Of a stretch of DNA of 22,956 nt, positions 1-7,509 are shown in pieces; position 1 is the stretch's first letter; every line of letters begins with the position of its first letter. The position numbers were made by a program, and so were the translations under genes. Under the pieces are notes generated by a model. The model ran no database searches, was not told the origin of the DNA, and saw nothing but the letters and a program-made list of their open reading frames with translations. Source of the stretch: Thermodesulfobacteriota bacterium (GTDB lineage Bacteria > Desulfobacterota > BSN033 > UBA1163). The stretch is taken from assembly GCA_030024065.1 (NCBI GenBank), contig JASEIE010000018.1:1-22956 (forward strand), in the 5' to 3' direction.

Positions 1-284
1 TGTTTGGCCTGGGAGCCGCTCTGGCTGCCTTCGGGGGGGTCATGGGGGGGCCTATCTTCGGGGTTTATCCCGGTTTGGATTTCGAGCTCCTCTCCTTAGC
101 TTTCGTTGTCGTGATCGTTGGCGGAAGGGGGAGTTTAAAAGGGTCAGCAGTAGGGAGTATCTTGGTGGGTCTGGTCGACAACTTTGGAAAGGCTCTTGTC
201 CCAGAACTCTCCTATTTTACGCTGTTTGCTCCTATGGCGATTGTGGTGGCTGTCAAGCCCACTGGACTTTTCGGGAAAGAGTAA
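1..284 (+). CDS. livH: branched-chain amino acid ABC transporter permease LivH, C-terminal part only
   Basis: This is the 3' end of a gene that begins before the window; the reading frame is open from the first base and stops with TAA at 282-284. The about 93 visible residues are hydrophobic. They include the family pattern of a long helix followed by the Gly-rich stretch VVVIVGGRGSLKGSAVGS and end in KPTGLFGKE, which is typical of the end of LivH permeases (BPD_transp_2 family). LivH pairs with LivM to form the inner-membrane channel of a Liv-type importer. The livM start codon follows the stop by 4 bases, so the two are co-transcribed and probably translationally coupled. Identity is firm from the sequence and the LivM, binding-protein and ATPase genes downstream. 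The true substrate is unknown and may not be an amino acid, given the catabolic neighbours. Confidence 0.9.
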   Translation, partial: FGLGAALAAFGGVMGGPIFGVYPGLDFELLSLAFVVVIVGGRGSLKGSAVGSILVGLVDNFGKALVPELSYFTLFAPMAIVVAVKPTGLFGKE

Positions 285-288
285 AACG

Positions 289-1266
289 ATGAAAGAGAAC
301 ATCGCTTCAAAAATAAAAATCTTTGGTCTGTTCCCGGCCTTTGTTGTCCTGGTGATCTTGCCGCCTTTCTACAGCTCCTACTGGATCACCTTGGCCACTC
401 AAATGCTCATCTTTGCCATCCTGGCCATGAGTCTCGATATCCTCATGGGATATACGGGACTTTCCTCCTTTGGGCATGCGGGATTCTTTGGGTCCTCAGC
501 CTATGTGGTGGCTATTCTTTCCACCCGTTACCACATGGGGTTTTTGACCTGCTTTCTAAGCGGCATCGCTCTGGCTACAGTAATTGGCCTCATCTTCGGC
601 CTTCTGGTAGCCCACGCAACGGGAGTCTACTTCCTGATCATCACCCTGGCTCTGGGCATGGTCCTCTGGGGCCTTGCGTTTCGGTGGGTCAACATGACCG
701 GAGGAGATAACGGCATCTCCGGCATCGTAAGACCGGATCTTGGGCTGCCTATCTCCTTGAAGGACCCTCTCACCTTTTATTACTTCACTCTCGTTTTCTT
801 CCTGGTCTGTCTCCTCCTGATCACCATTTTCGTTCGCTCACCTTTCGGCCATAGCCTCAAAGGAGTTCGGGAGAGCGAATCCCGCATGAAGGTCCTTGGC
901 TATCATACCTGGCTCCATAAGTACTTGGCGTACGTTATAGCAGCGTTCTTTGGAGGCGCCGCGGGTGTTTTCTGGGCTTATTATAATGGTTTCGTCAGTC
1001 CCTATGATATGGATCTCACCGCATCGATCGAAATCATTTTAATGGTGATCCTGGGAGGTCCGGGAACCTTGGTGGGACCGGCCCTTGGAGCCGGGATCAT
1101 CGTATTCCTGAAGAACTTCATCAGCGGCTACACCCAGCGCTGGCTCCTCATCCTGGGGACAATCTACATTTTCACCATTCTATATGCCCCGCAGGGACTC
1201 ATGAATCTTCTCAAAGATTGGCTCAAAGGAGGTGAGAAGAAAACCGAGGCAGAAGAGGTGAGCTAA
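289..1266 (+). CDS. livM: branched-chain amino acid ABC transporter permease LivM
   Basis: The 325-residue protein is strongly hydrophobic, with about eight to ten membrane segments of the BPD_transp_2 family. It carries the usual LivM landmarks: an N-terminal helix pair, the motif GYTGLSSFGHAGFFG, a Gly/Asn stretch TGGDNGISGI near the middle, and ILGGPGTLVGPALGA near the C-terminus. It is the second channel subunit of the Liv importer in the inner membrane. The open frame extends upstream to 184 but overlaps livH. I chose ATG 289 because it lies just after the livH stop, has GGAAAGAG about 9 bases upstream, and gives the normal family length. The charged tail (residues about 310-325, rich in Lys and Glu) is cytoplasmic. 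Confidence 0.95.
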   Translation: MKENIASKIKIFGLFPAFVVLVILPPFYSSYWITLATQMLIFAILAMSLDILMGYTGLSSFGHAGFFGSSAYVVAILSTRYHMGFLTCFLSGIALATVIGLIFGLLVAHATGVYFLIITLALGMVLWGLAFRWVNMTGGDNGISGIVRPDLGLPISLKDPLTFYYFTLVFFLVCLLLITIFVRSPFGHSLKGVRESESRMKVLGYHTWLHKYLAYVIAAFFGGAAGVFWAYYNGFVSPYDMDLTASIEIILMVILGGPGTLVGPALGAGIIVFLKNFISGYTQRWLLILGTIYIFTILYAPQGLMNLLKDWLKGGEKKTEAEEVS

Positions 1267-1278
1267 AGAGGAGTGAGT

Positions 1279-2136
1279 ATGGTAAAGAGATTTACGAGAC
1301 AGGAGATCGTGGGCAGATTTAAGACAGAAATTGAGAAAGGTCAGGCCATCTTCGATGCCTTTGCTGGAACAGGGATCTCAGCCAAATTTGCGGAGGCCGG
1401 TGGCGCGGATATGATCACCACTCATATTTTAGCAAGGTTCCGGATGGCGGGCCTTTCTTCTATGGCGGGTTATCTTTCGATTGCGGATGCCAATGCAGTG
1501 ACACTTGAACTCGGCAAGAGAGATATTATCCCTGTGATCAAGAGTACCCCCGTCATGGCAGGACTTCTCGGCGCAGATCCCACCCGGAATATGGACTATT
1601 TTCTGGATGAAATCATTGCTGCTGGTTTTTCAGGAATATTGAACTGTCCTACCCTGGCATTGATCGACGGCAATTTTCGAAAGACCCTTGAGGAGACGGG
1701 CGTGACCTATGACAAGGATGTCGAGATGATCGCGATTGCCCATCGAAAGGGTCTCTACACGAAGGCCTTCTGTACCTCACCGGAAGAAGCAAAGAAGATG
1801 ATGGAAGCGGGATGTGACAACATTATCGCCCATGGAGGCAATACCAGCGGCGGATCGATTGGTTCTAAAACGGTGACTCCTGTGGAAGCGATGATAGGCC
1901 TCATCCAGAATATCATTGATACGGTCAAAAGGAAGAAACCCGATGTCATGGTGACATGTCACGGGGGAGCCACGGAGACGCCTCAGGATGTGACATACCT
2001 TCTGGAGAAGGTAAAAGGGCTGGACGGATATGTGGGAGGGTCGACCGCTGAACGAATCCCTGTAGAAAAATCAATCACCGAAGCGGTCAGGGGTTTTAAG
2101 AACATTCAACTTCCAGCAAAAACACGTTGGTCATGA
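1279..2136 (+). CDS. PEP_hydrolase-family TIM-barrel protein (homologous to the C-terminal half of plant Tm-1)
   Basis: The 285-residue protein has a single TIM-barrel domain of the family called phosphoenolpyruvate hydrolase (formerly TIM-barrel signal-transduction). Visible landmarks are AIFDAFAGTGISAKFAEAGG near the N-terminus, an HGGNTSGGSIG loop about two thirds along (probable phosphate or ligand loop), and the strand VTCHGGATETPQD. A GTG at 1273 is in frame, but ATG 1279 has GAGGAG five bases upstream and is preferred. The gene starts 12 bases after livM and lies inside the transporter operon. The family name implies acting on PEP or a similar small enol/oxo acid, but the reaction is poorly established. 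In tomato Tm-1 this domain follows a UPF0261 domain in one polypeptide; here the UPF0261 partner is the gene at 5084-6457. Confidence 0.85.
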   Translation: MVKRFTRQEIVGRFKTEIEKGQAIFDAFAGTGISAKFAEAGGADMITTHILARFRMAGLSSMAGYLSIADANAVTLELGKRDIIPVIKSTPVMAGLLGADPTRNMDYFLDEIIAAGFSGILNCPTLALIDGNFRKTLEETGVTYDKDVEMIAIAHRKGLYTKAFCTSPEEAKKMMEAGCDNIIAHGGNTSGGSIGSKTVTPVEAMIGLIQNIIDTVKRKKPDVMVTCHGGATETPQDVTYLLEKVKGLDGYVGGSTAERIPVEKSITEAVRGFKNIQLPAKTRWS

Positions 2137-2150
2137 GGCGCATCCATTGA

Positions 2151-2175
2151 CCCCTCTCCCATGGGGGGAGAGGGC
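2151..2175. repeat. small palindrome between the PEP_hydrolase gene and the binding-protein gene
   Basis: CCCTCTCCC (2152-2160) is perfectly complementary to GGGAGAGGG (2166-2174), with a five-base loop. No run of T follows, so it is not a classical intrinsic terminator. It lies 77 bases before the binding-protein ATG and may trim or stabilise mRNA, or may simply be a dispersed REP-like repeat. Confidence 0.7.
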
Positions 2176-2232
2176 AGAGATTAAGAGGAAATTTCGTAGT
2201 CACAGCAACTAAAAAGAAAGGAGGAAAGGATT

Positions 2233-3477
2233 ATGAAAAAGGTTTTTTTTCTCGTCATTATGGCGGCGGCTATGGTGAGTTTGATCGCTTTTAACTCTTC
2301 GGCCTCGTGGGCTCAGGCAAAAGGTCCGATCAAGATCGGGTTCATCGCCCCCCTCTCAGGAGGTTTTGCAGCCACAGGCAAGGACATGTTGGCGGGTATA
2401 GAGCTCTACCTGGAAGAGGTCAAATATCAGGCAGCGGGCCGAAAGATTGAGCTCATCGTGGAGGATGATGAGGGTACTCCAGCCACAGGCCTTACGAAGA
2501 CAAGGAAGCTGGTGGAGAAAGATGGGGTCCACGTCATGACAGGGGGGCTCCTGGCTTCCACAGGTTATGCCCTGGCGCCTTACATCGATTCCAAAGAGAT
2601 TCCCATGACCTATCCCATTATGGCGCCCGATGATCTGACCCAGCGACAGAAGGCAAAATGGATCGTCCGCACCGGATGGAATAGCAGCCAGCCCAATCAT
2701 CCCCTTGGAGAATACGCCTACCAGGTCCTCAAGTTGAGGAAGGTGGCGATCATGGGTCTGGACTATGCCTTTGGGTGGGAGTGTGCAGGGGGCTTCCAGA
2801 AGACCTTTGAGGAGGCAGGCGGAAAGATTATCCAAAAGATCTGGACCCCTCTGACTGTAACCGATTTCAGTCCCTTTCTGTCGCAGATCTCAAAGGAAGC
2901 CGATGCGGTGTATGCCTTGTTCCTCGCCCGCTCGACACTCCAGTTCACCAAGCAATATCAGGAGTTTGGCCTCAAGGGGAAGTTTCAGTTAATCGGAGGG
3001 GGGACAACCACGGACGAGCATGCACTTCCCTCCATGGGTGATGAGGCTCTGGGCATCATCACTGCTCTCCATTACAGCGAGGCATTGGACAATCCAGCAA
3101 ACAAGAAATTCGTGAAGGCCTTCCGTGAAAAGGCGAAGAAGGCTGCTTCCTACTATTCAGAAGGGACCTATACAGGAGCGAGATGGATCGTGGAGGCTAT
3201 CAAGGCCATCAACGGAGATGTGGAAAATAGGCCCAAGTTTATGGAGGCTTTGAAAAAGGTTGAACTCAAGGATGTCCCCCGTGGAAATTTCAAGCTGGAT
3301 GACTACGGGAATCCTGTCCAAAATGTCTATGTCCGGAAGGTGGAAAAAGTGGGAGGAGAACTTCAGAACACGGTGGTTCAAACTTATCCCAATGTTTCAC
3401 AGTTCTGGAAGTACAAACCAGAGGAGTTTCTGAAACAACCGGTCTATAGCAGGGAGTTTCCTCCACTGAAGCCCTAA
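2233..3477 (+). CDS. livJ: periplasmic substrate-binding protein of the Liv-type ABC transporter
   Basis: The 414-residue protein is of the Peripla_BP_6 (ABC branched-chain amino acid binding) family. Residues 1-28 form a Sec signal peptide: KK, then a hydrophobic core, then a likely cut after the Ala in SASWAQA. The mature part opens with PIKIGFIAPLSGGFAATGKD, the standard first strand and ligand loop of this family. Two alpha/beta lobes follow, with the hinge segments KLVEKDGVHVMTGG and KVAIMGLDYAFGW. AAGGAGG (2218-2224) sits eight bases before the ATG, giving a strong ribosome site suited to an abundant periplasmic protein. It captures substrate for the LivH/LivM/LivG/LivF importer. The usual LivK/LivJ substrates are Leu/Ile/Val, but this family also binds amides, urea, aromatic acids and short organic acids, so substrate should not be assumed. 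Confidence 0.92.
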   Translation: MKKVFFLVIMAAAMVSLIAFNSSASWAQAKGPIKIGFIAPLSGGFAATGKDMLAGIELYLEEVKYQAAGRKIELIVEDDEGTPATGLTKTRKLVEKDGVHVMTGGLLASTGYALAPYIDSKEIPMTYPIMAPDDLTQRQKAKWIVRTGWNSSQPNHPLGEYAYQVLKLRKVAIMGLDYAFGWECAGGFQKTFEEAGGKIIQKIWTPLTVTDFSPFLSQISKEADAVYALFLARSTLQFTKQYQEFGLKGKFQLIGGGTTTDEHALPSMGDEALGIITALHYSEALDNPANKKFVKAFREKAKKAASYYSEGTYTGARWIVEAIKAINGDVENRPKFMEALKKVELKDVPRGNFKLDDYGNPVQNVYVRKVEKVGGELQNTVVQTYPNVSQFWKYKPEEFLKQPVYSREFPPLKP

Positions 3478-3484
3478 GGAGAAA

Positions 3485-3522
3485 AAGGGAGGAGAGAAAG
3501 ATATTCCTTTCTCTCCTCCCTT
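3485..3522 (+). promoter_or_regulatory. 16-bp perfect hairpin between binding-protein and ATPase genes
   Basis: AAGGGAGGAGAGAAAG (3485-3500) pairs perfectly with CTTTCTCTCCTCCCTT (3507-3522) around a six-base loop. It begins eight bases after the binding-protein stop. There is no U-tract (the next bases are AAAGATG), so full termination is unlikely. A 3'-end-stabilising or attenuating role, giving more binding protein than ATPase, fits the position (inference). Confidence 0.75.
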
Positions 3523-3565
3523 AAAGATGCTGAAAAACTTGCAAAGAGATGAGGGTAGCAGTCTT

Positions 3566-4345
3566 ATGGAAAGAAAGGATTGTGCTCTGTCTGTGAAGAA
3601 TTCTGGTCCTTGTCTGGTCGTTGAGAACCTTACGAAGAACTTCGGTGGCCTTCGGGCCGTGGATCGTGTCAATTTGACGATCGAGCCGGGCGAGAGGCGG
3701 GTCCTCATGGGACCGAATGGCGCCGGGAAAACGACGATCTTTAACCTGCTCAGCGGCGTCTATCCGGCCAGCGAAGGGAGGATCCTTTTCTTTGACAAAG
3801 ATGTGACCGGATTGCCTCCCTACCGTCGGGCGGCACTGGGTATTGCGAGAACGTATCAGATCACTAATCTTTTTCAGAAACTGACAGTGTCAGAAAATAT
3901 TCTGATGGCCTGCCAGGCCCTGGTACGGACGAAATTCGTCATGTTTCGACCTCTCTCCTCCTATCACCCCCTCGGAAATCGGTGCAACGAACTTTTGAAA
4001 GAATTCGATCTGTGGGACAAACGCAATACACTCGTCAAGAACCTTTCCCACGGAGATCAGAGACAAATTGAGGTGGCCCTTGCCCTTGCCCAGGAGCCTC
4101 GTCTCCTGCTTCTCGATGAACCATCAGCAGGACTCTCTTCGGCTGAAACCCACGCTTTAACCCTCCTTCTCAAGAAACTGGATCCAAACATTACCATCCT
4201 GCTGATTGAACATGATATGGACGTCGCCTTTGAGTTTGCCGAAAAGATAACGGTTCTCTATCATGGGAAATTCCTAACAGAGGGCACGAAGGAAGAGATC
4301 AAAAATAATCCTACCGTGCAGGAGATCTATTTGGGTGCGGAGTAA
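3566..4345 (+). CDS. livG: branched-chain amino acid ABC transporter ATP-binding protein LivG
   Basis: The 259-residue ABC ATPase has every core motif: Walker A GPNGAGKTT (residues 49-57), Q-loop Gln98, signature LSHGDQRQ (160-167), Walker B LLLLDEP (180-186) and switch His216. LSHGDQRQ in place of LSGGQ is typical of LivG. An ATG at 3527 is also in frame, but it sits directly on the right arm of the upstream hairpin with no ribosome site. ATG 3566 has GAGGG about ten bases upstream and gives the usual length of about 255 residues, so I prefer it. The protein would pair with LivF on the cytoplasmic face of the LivH/LivM channel. Family identity is certain; the start is the only doubtful point. 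Confidence 0.93.
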   Translation: MERKDCALSVKNSGPCLVVENLTKNFGGLRAVDRVNLTIEPGERRVLMGPNGAGKTTIFNLLSGVYPASEGRILFFDKDVTGLPPYRRAALGIARTYQITNLFQKLTVSENILMACQALVRTKFVMFRPLSSYHPLGNRCNELLKEFDLWDKRNTLVKNLSHGDQRQIEVALALAQEPRLLLLDEPSAGLSSAETHALTLLLKKLDPNITILLIEHDMDVAFEFAEKITVLYHGKFLTEGTKEEIKNNPTVQEIYLGAE

Positions 4346-4350
4346 CTTTT

Positions 4351-5046
4351 ATGCTCAAGATTGTGGATATCCATACCTATTACGGCGAAAGCTACGTCCT
4401 TCAGGGAATCAGTCTGGGGGTCACCCAAGGAGCCGTTGTAGCTCTCCTCGGCAGAAATGGCGTGGGGAAGACCACGCTGGTTCGATCAATCGTCGGGTTC
4501 ACCCCGGCTCGTAGAGGACAGATCCTGTTCAATGATAAGGACATCACCCACATGCCTTCTTATAAAATTGTCCGCCTCCATATTGGACTTGTTCCTCAGG
4601 GACGGCGAATCTTCCCTTCCCTTACGGTCACAGAGAACCTGGCCATTGCCGCACGGGGTTCTGGTGCGGAAACCTGGGATTCCGAAAAAATCTTCACCCT
4701 TTTTCCCCGTCTCAAGGAACGGATTCATCATCGGGGGAACGAGCTGAGCGGTGGTGAACAGCAGATGTTGGCCATTGCCAGGGCATTGATCTCCAACCCC
4801 GTCTTTCTCCTCATGGATGAACCGACCGAAGGGTTGGCACCGGTTCTGGTTCGAGAAGTCGGAGATGCGATCCGACGGCTCAAAGAGGAAGGCCTGTCGA
4901 TCTTTCTCGTCGAGCAGAACCTCTCCTTTGCCATGAAATTCGCGGACTATGCCCATGTGATGAGCAAGGGGAAAATTGTCCACTCATCAACGCCCAAGGA
5001 ACTCTGGGAAAACCAGGAAGTCAAGGAACGATATCTGGGAGTCTGA
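4351..5046 (+). CDS. livF: branched-chain amino acid ABC transporter ATP-binding protein LivF
   Basis: The 231-residue ABC ATPase of the LivF type carries Walker A GRNGVGKTT (residues 34-42), Q-loop Gln83 in VPQGRRIFPSLTV, signature LSGGEQQ (132-138), Walker B FLLMDEP (152-158) and the LivF-type ending VEQNLSFAM. The VPQGRRIFPSL segment is characteristic of LivF rather than LivG. It starts five bases after the livG stop, so the two are coupled. It completes the importer: binding protein, two permeases and two ATPases are all in this window, although livH is cut. The UPF0261 gene follows after 37 bases on the same strand. Confidence 0.95.
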   Translation: MLKIVDIHTYYGESYVLQGISLGVTQGAVVALLGRNGVGKTTLVRSIVGFTPARRGQILFNDKDITHMPSYKIVRLHIGLVPQGRRIFPSLTVTENLAIAARGSGAETWDSEKIFTLFPRLKERIHHRGNELSGGEQQMLAIARALISNPVFLLMDEPTEGLAPVLVREVGDAIRRLKEEGLSIFLVEQNLSFAMKFADYAHVMSKGKIVHSSTPKELWENQEVKERYLGV

Positions 5047-5083
5047 GCAGACAGGGCATCTGACTCAATATAAATGGGCCAGG

Positions 5084-6457
5084 ATGAAAACGGTTCTTTT
5101 AATCGGGACACTGGATACCAAAGGCATCGAATATCAATACATCCGAGAGAAACTCGAAGCACAGGTAGTCCGCCCTTTCCTCATGGATGTCAGTTGTAAG
5201 CGGCTTCAATCCGAATTCTCATCTGATCTTTCATGCAAGCAAGTGGCTCAGGCGGCAGGGGTGGATTTCACATCGGTGAGTCAATTAGAACGCGTCCCAG
5301 CCCAAAAAGTGATGATTGAAGGAGCAGTTAAGCTCGCAGAGGAACTCTTCCAGCAGGGCAGGTTTCATGGCATCATGGCTCTCGGAGGTTCAAATGGGAG
5401 CGCCATCGCCTGTGCCGTCATGCAGCGATTTCCTTTTGGAATGCCCAAGCTCATGGTGTCCACTTTGCCGTCAGGAGATGTACGGAGCTATGTCGGATAC
5501 AAAGACATCGTCATGTTTAACCCTGTTGGAGACATCTCTCTGAATCGAATGACAAAAAAGATTTTTTTAAATGCAATTATGGCAATGGCAGGGATGCTGA
5601 AGGAGGATCCCACTAAGGAGGAAGTAAACCCCGTTAGAAATTCCAACGGGGCATTAAACCCCGCCGGAATTAATCTGAAATGTAACCCCGCTGCAGAGCA
5701 GCGGGGCATTATTTCTAACGGGGTAAAAAAGGTCCAGGTGGCGGTCTCGGTCTTCGGAGTAGTCCAGCCCTGTGCAGAACATGCAAAGGAACTTTTGGAG
5801 GAAAAAGGATTTGAGGTCATCCTCTTCCATACCTCGGGAACCGGTGGCATGGCCTTGGAGGAGATGGTGAGACAGGGTGAGATTGATGCTGTCCTCGACC
5901 TTTCCACAACAGAACTTGCGGATGAAGCAGTGGGGGGAGTGCTCAGTGCCGGTCCTCATCGGATGGAAGCAGCAGGAGCCGCAGGAATTCCCCAGGTGAT
6001 CGTCCCGGGGGCAATCGATTTGGTCAACTTCAAAACCCCTGAGACCGTTCCAGAAAAATGGAAGGACCGGATTTTCTATCGTCATACACCCCATATCACC
6101 CTGATGCGGACGGATGTTGAAGAATCCAAAGCATTAGGACAACTGTTTGCAAAAAAATTGAATCAGGCAAGAGGCCCTACTCTCGTCCTCATTCCACTTA
6201 AGGGATTTTCTGCCTACGACAGCCCCGGAGGACCGAAATCAATCAGCCTCCAGGGAGGCCTCGCTGCCAGGCCCTGGTTCTGGCCGGAGGCCGACCGGAG
6301 CTTTTACGAAGAATTAAAACGCAATATCGACCCCACAAGGGTTCGCTATCAGGAACTCCCTATGCATATCAATGACCCGGGCTTTGCCGAAATTGCTGTT
6401 TGGGAATTAGAAGAAATGATCAGAGAAAACTCCCTTCGTGTCCGGACCTCACAATAA
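5084..6457 (+). CDS. UPF0261 (Tm-1 N-terminal-like, ATP-binding) protein carrying an in-frame palindromic insertion
   Basis: The 457-residue protein belongs to the UPF0261 / Tm-1-like ATP-binding family. It opens with KTVLLIGTLDTKG, the family's standard start, and has the glycine loop ALGGSNGSA (residues 99-107) and STLPSGDVRSYVGYKDI (126-142). A second alpha/beta half begins at KVQVAVSVFGVVQPC (216-230). Residues about 182-214 do not belong to the family and are encoded by a palindromic repeat (separate entry). Without them the length is about 424, close to the roughly 400 usual for the family. The start is ATG 5084 because the family motif begins there; the upstream open frame overlaps livF. 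The ribosome site is weak (GGGCCAGG). In plants the family occurs fused to the PEP_hydrolase barrel; here that barrel is the gene at 1279-2136, suggesting the two act together. Biochemical function is unknown. Confidence 0.88.
   Translation: MKTVLLIGTLDTKGIEYQYIREKLEAQVVRPFLMDVSCKRLQSEFSSDLSCKQVAQAAGVDFTSVSQLERVPAQKVMIEGAVKLAEELFQQGRFHGIMALGGSNGSAIACAVMQRFPFGMPKLMVSTLPSGDVRSYVGYKDIVMFNPVGDISLNRMTKKIFLNAIMAMAGMLKEDPTKEEVNPVRNSNGALNPAGINLKCNPAAEQRGIISNGVKKVQVAVSVFGVVQPCAEHAKELLEEKGFEVILFHTSGTGGMALEEMVRQGEIDAVLDLSTTELADEAVGGVLSAGPHRMEAAGAAGIPQVIVPGAIDLVNFKTPETVPEKWKDRIFYRHTPHITLMRTDVEESKALGQLFAKKLNQARGPTLVLIPLKGFSAYDSPGGPKSISLQGGLAARPWFWPEADRSFYEELKRNIDPTRVRYQELPMHINDPGFAEIAVWELEEMIRENSLRVRTSQ
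5628..5724. repeat. 97-bp palindromic element inserted in frame in the UPF0261 gene
   Basis: Terminal 14-bp arms ACCCCGTTAGAAAT (5628-5641) and ATTTCTAACGGGGT (5711-5724) are perfect inverse complements. Inside lie two more hairpins: CCCCGTT/AACGGGG (5629-5635 with 5645-5651) and CCCCGCTGC/GCAGCGGGG (5686-5694 with 5698-5706). The octamer GGGGCATT occurs twice (5648-5655, 5703-5710). The element is open in the gene's frame and encodes a peptide beginning NPVRNSNGALNPAG and ending ISNGV. It falls in the linker between the two halves of the protein. The layout resembles the protein-coding palindromic elements described in Rickettsia, though the sequence itself is different. Confidence 0.88.
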
Positions 6458-6598
6458 AAAGAAGAAACAATGGAAGATTTGAACCCGTTTATTGAAAGCT
6501 CCCCGGATTCGTATGGGAAGAGACCAGGCGAAAGATTGAAGCCCCTCCAAATTCCAAACTGGGTTCATTGAGGAAGCAACGTCTTAAGGAGATGAGAA

Positions 6599-7450
6599 AT
6601 GAAAATCACCGAAATGGTTCATGCAGTTAAACACTCCTTTCGGTTAGCCCTTGGCGATGGAGTGTTTGTTAATCGATTCGTCTACTCCTACCTTCTTTCA
6701 GGGGAAAAGGTTTGCTTAATTGATGCTGGTGTCTCCGAAACTTGCTCCATGCTCCTTGACTACTTGAAAAAGTTGGACAGAACCCCAGGGGACATTTCCA
6801 TGGTCCTGTTCACCCATGCTCATCCGGACCATATCGGTGGGTGTCTGGGAATCAAAAAAAGTTCTTCAGCATCCTTTGGCGCTCACCCTGCGGACAAGCC
6901 CTGGATCGAGGATGTGGAGAAGCAGTGTCGGGAGAGACCTATCCCAAACTTTTTCGAACTGGTGGAGGGATCTGTCCCGGTGGATCGGGATTTGAAAGAG
7001 GGGGAAGTCATCTCATGGGAAAAGGGGAAGAGAGTGAGAGTTTTGGAAACCCCCGGACATTCCCTTGGCTCAGTCTCCTTCTACTGCGAAGAGGAAGGAG
7101 TCCTGTTCTCGGGAGATGCCATTCCTGCGGCTGGAACCATCCCCATCTATATCGATCCGCAAGCCTCTATCCAATCCATCCTGAAATTGAAAAAAGTATC
7201 CGGAGTGAAATATCTGCTCTCATCCTGGCATGAACCCATCTCTGGAAATCAAATCAACACCACCATGGACGAAGGCATCCGCTATATTGAAAAAATTGAC
7301 GAGATCGTTATTGATCTGAGTAAAACGATGCCTCCTGAAACCTCCGGAGAGGAGCTGAGCATCCGGGCGCTCGACCGAATGGGGATCAAAATGAACAAGG
7401 TACTCTATATGGTGAGGACTTCTTTCGAATCTCACCGTCAAAAACCATAG
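6599..7450 (+). CDS. metallo-beta-lactamase-fold hydrolase
   Basis: The 283-residue MBL-fold protein has the full set of metal ligands. THAHPDH gives His73, His75, Asp77 and His78; His154 lies in ETPGHSLGS, Asp173 in SGDAIP and His211 in SSWHEP. It is therefore a binuclear metal hydrolase, glyoxalase-II/lactonase-like in layout, with a helical C-terminal tail after residue 215. There is no signal peptide, so it is cytoplasmic. AAGGAG (6586-6591) is seven bases before the ATG. It lies 141 bases after the UPF0261 gene and before a cyclic amidohydrolase, pointing to hydrolysis of a thioester, lactone or ester in the same pathway. The exact substrate cannot be read from sequence. Confidence 0.88.
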   Translation: MKITEMVHAVKHSFRLALGDGVFVNRFVYSYLLSGEKVCLIDAGVSETCSMLLDYLKKLDRTPGDISMVLFTHAHPDHIGGCLGIKKSSSASFGAHPADKPWIEDVEKQCRERPIPNFFELVEGSVPVDRDLKEGEVISWEKGKRVRVLETPGHSLGSVSFYCEEEGVLFSGDAIPAAGTIPIYIDPQASIQSILKLKKVSGVKYLLSSWHEPISGNQINTTMDEGIRYIEKIDEIVIDLSKTMPPETSGEELSIRALDRMGIKMNKVLYMVRTSFESHRQKP

Positions 7451-7509
7451 TATTCAACGATATTTGACATTGGCAGGTTGCTGAAAAAGTCATTTCAGGA
7501 GGTAATCAT

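Noticed and set aside
2151..2175. Palindrome as an intrinsic terminator ending the livH-livM transcript
   Set aside because: No T-run follows and the binding-protein gene of the same transporter is next, so I list it only as a repeat.
3527..3545. Palindromic ends as a possible shared TGCTGAAAAA-type element (3528 and 7480)
   Set aside because: Only about ten bases are shared, with no inverted partner; too short to call a repeat.
4486..4983. Long open frame of 165 codons on the minus strand opposite livF
   Set aside because: livF is complete with all ABC motifs on the + strand; the antisense frame has no recognisable domain or ribosome site and is a codon-bias shadow.
6470..6571. 33-codon open frame in the gap between UPF0261 and MBL genes
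   Set aside because: It has an ATG but no good ribosome site, no hydrophobic segment and no recognisable motif; likely chance or a decayed fragment.
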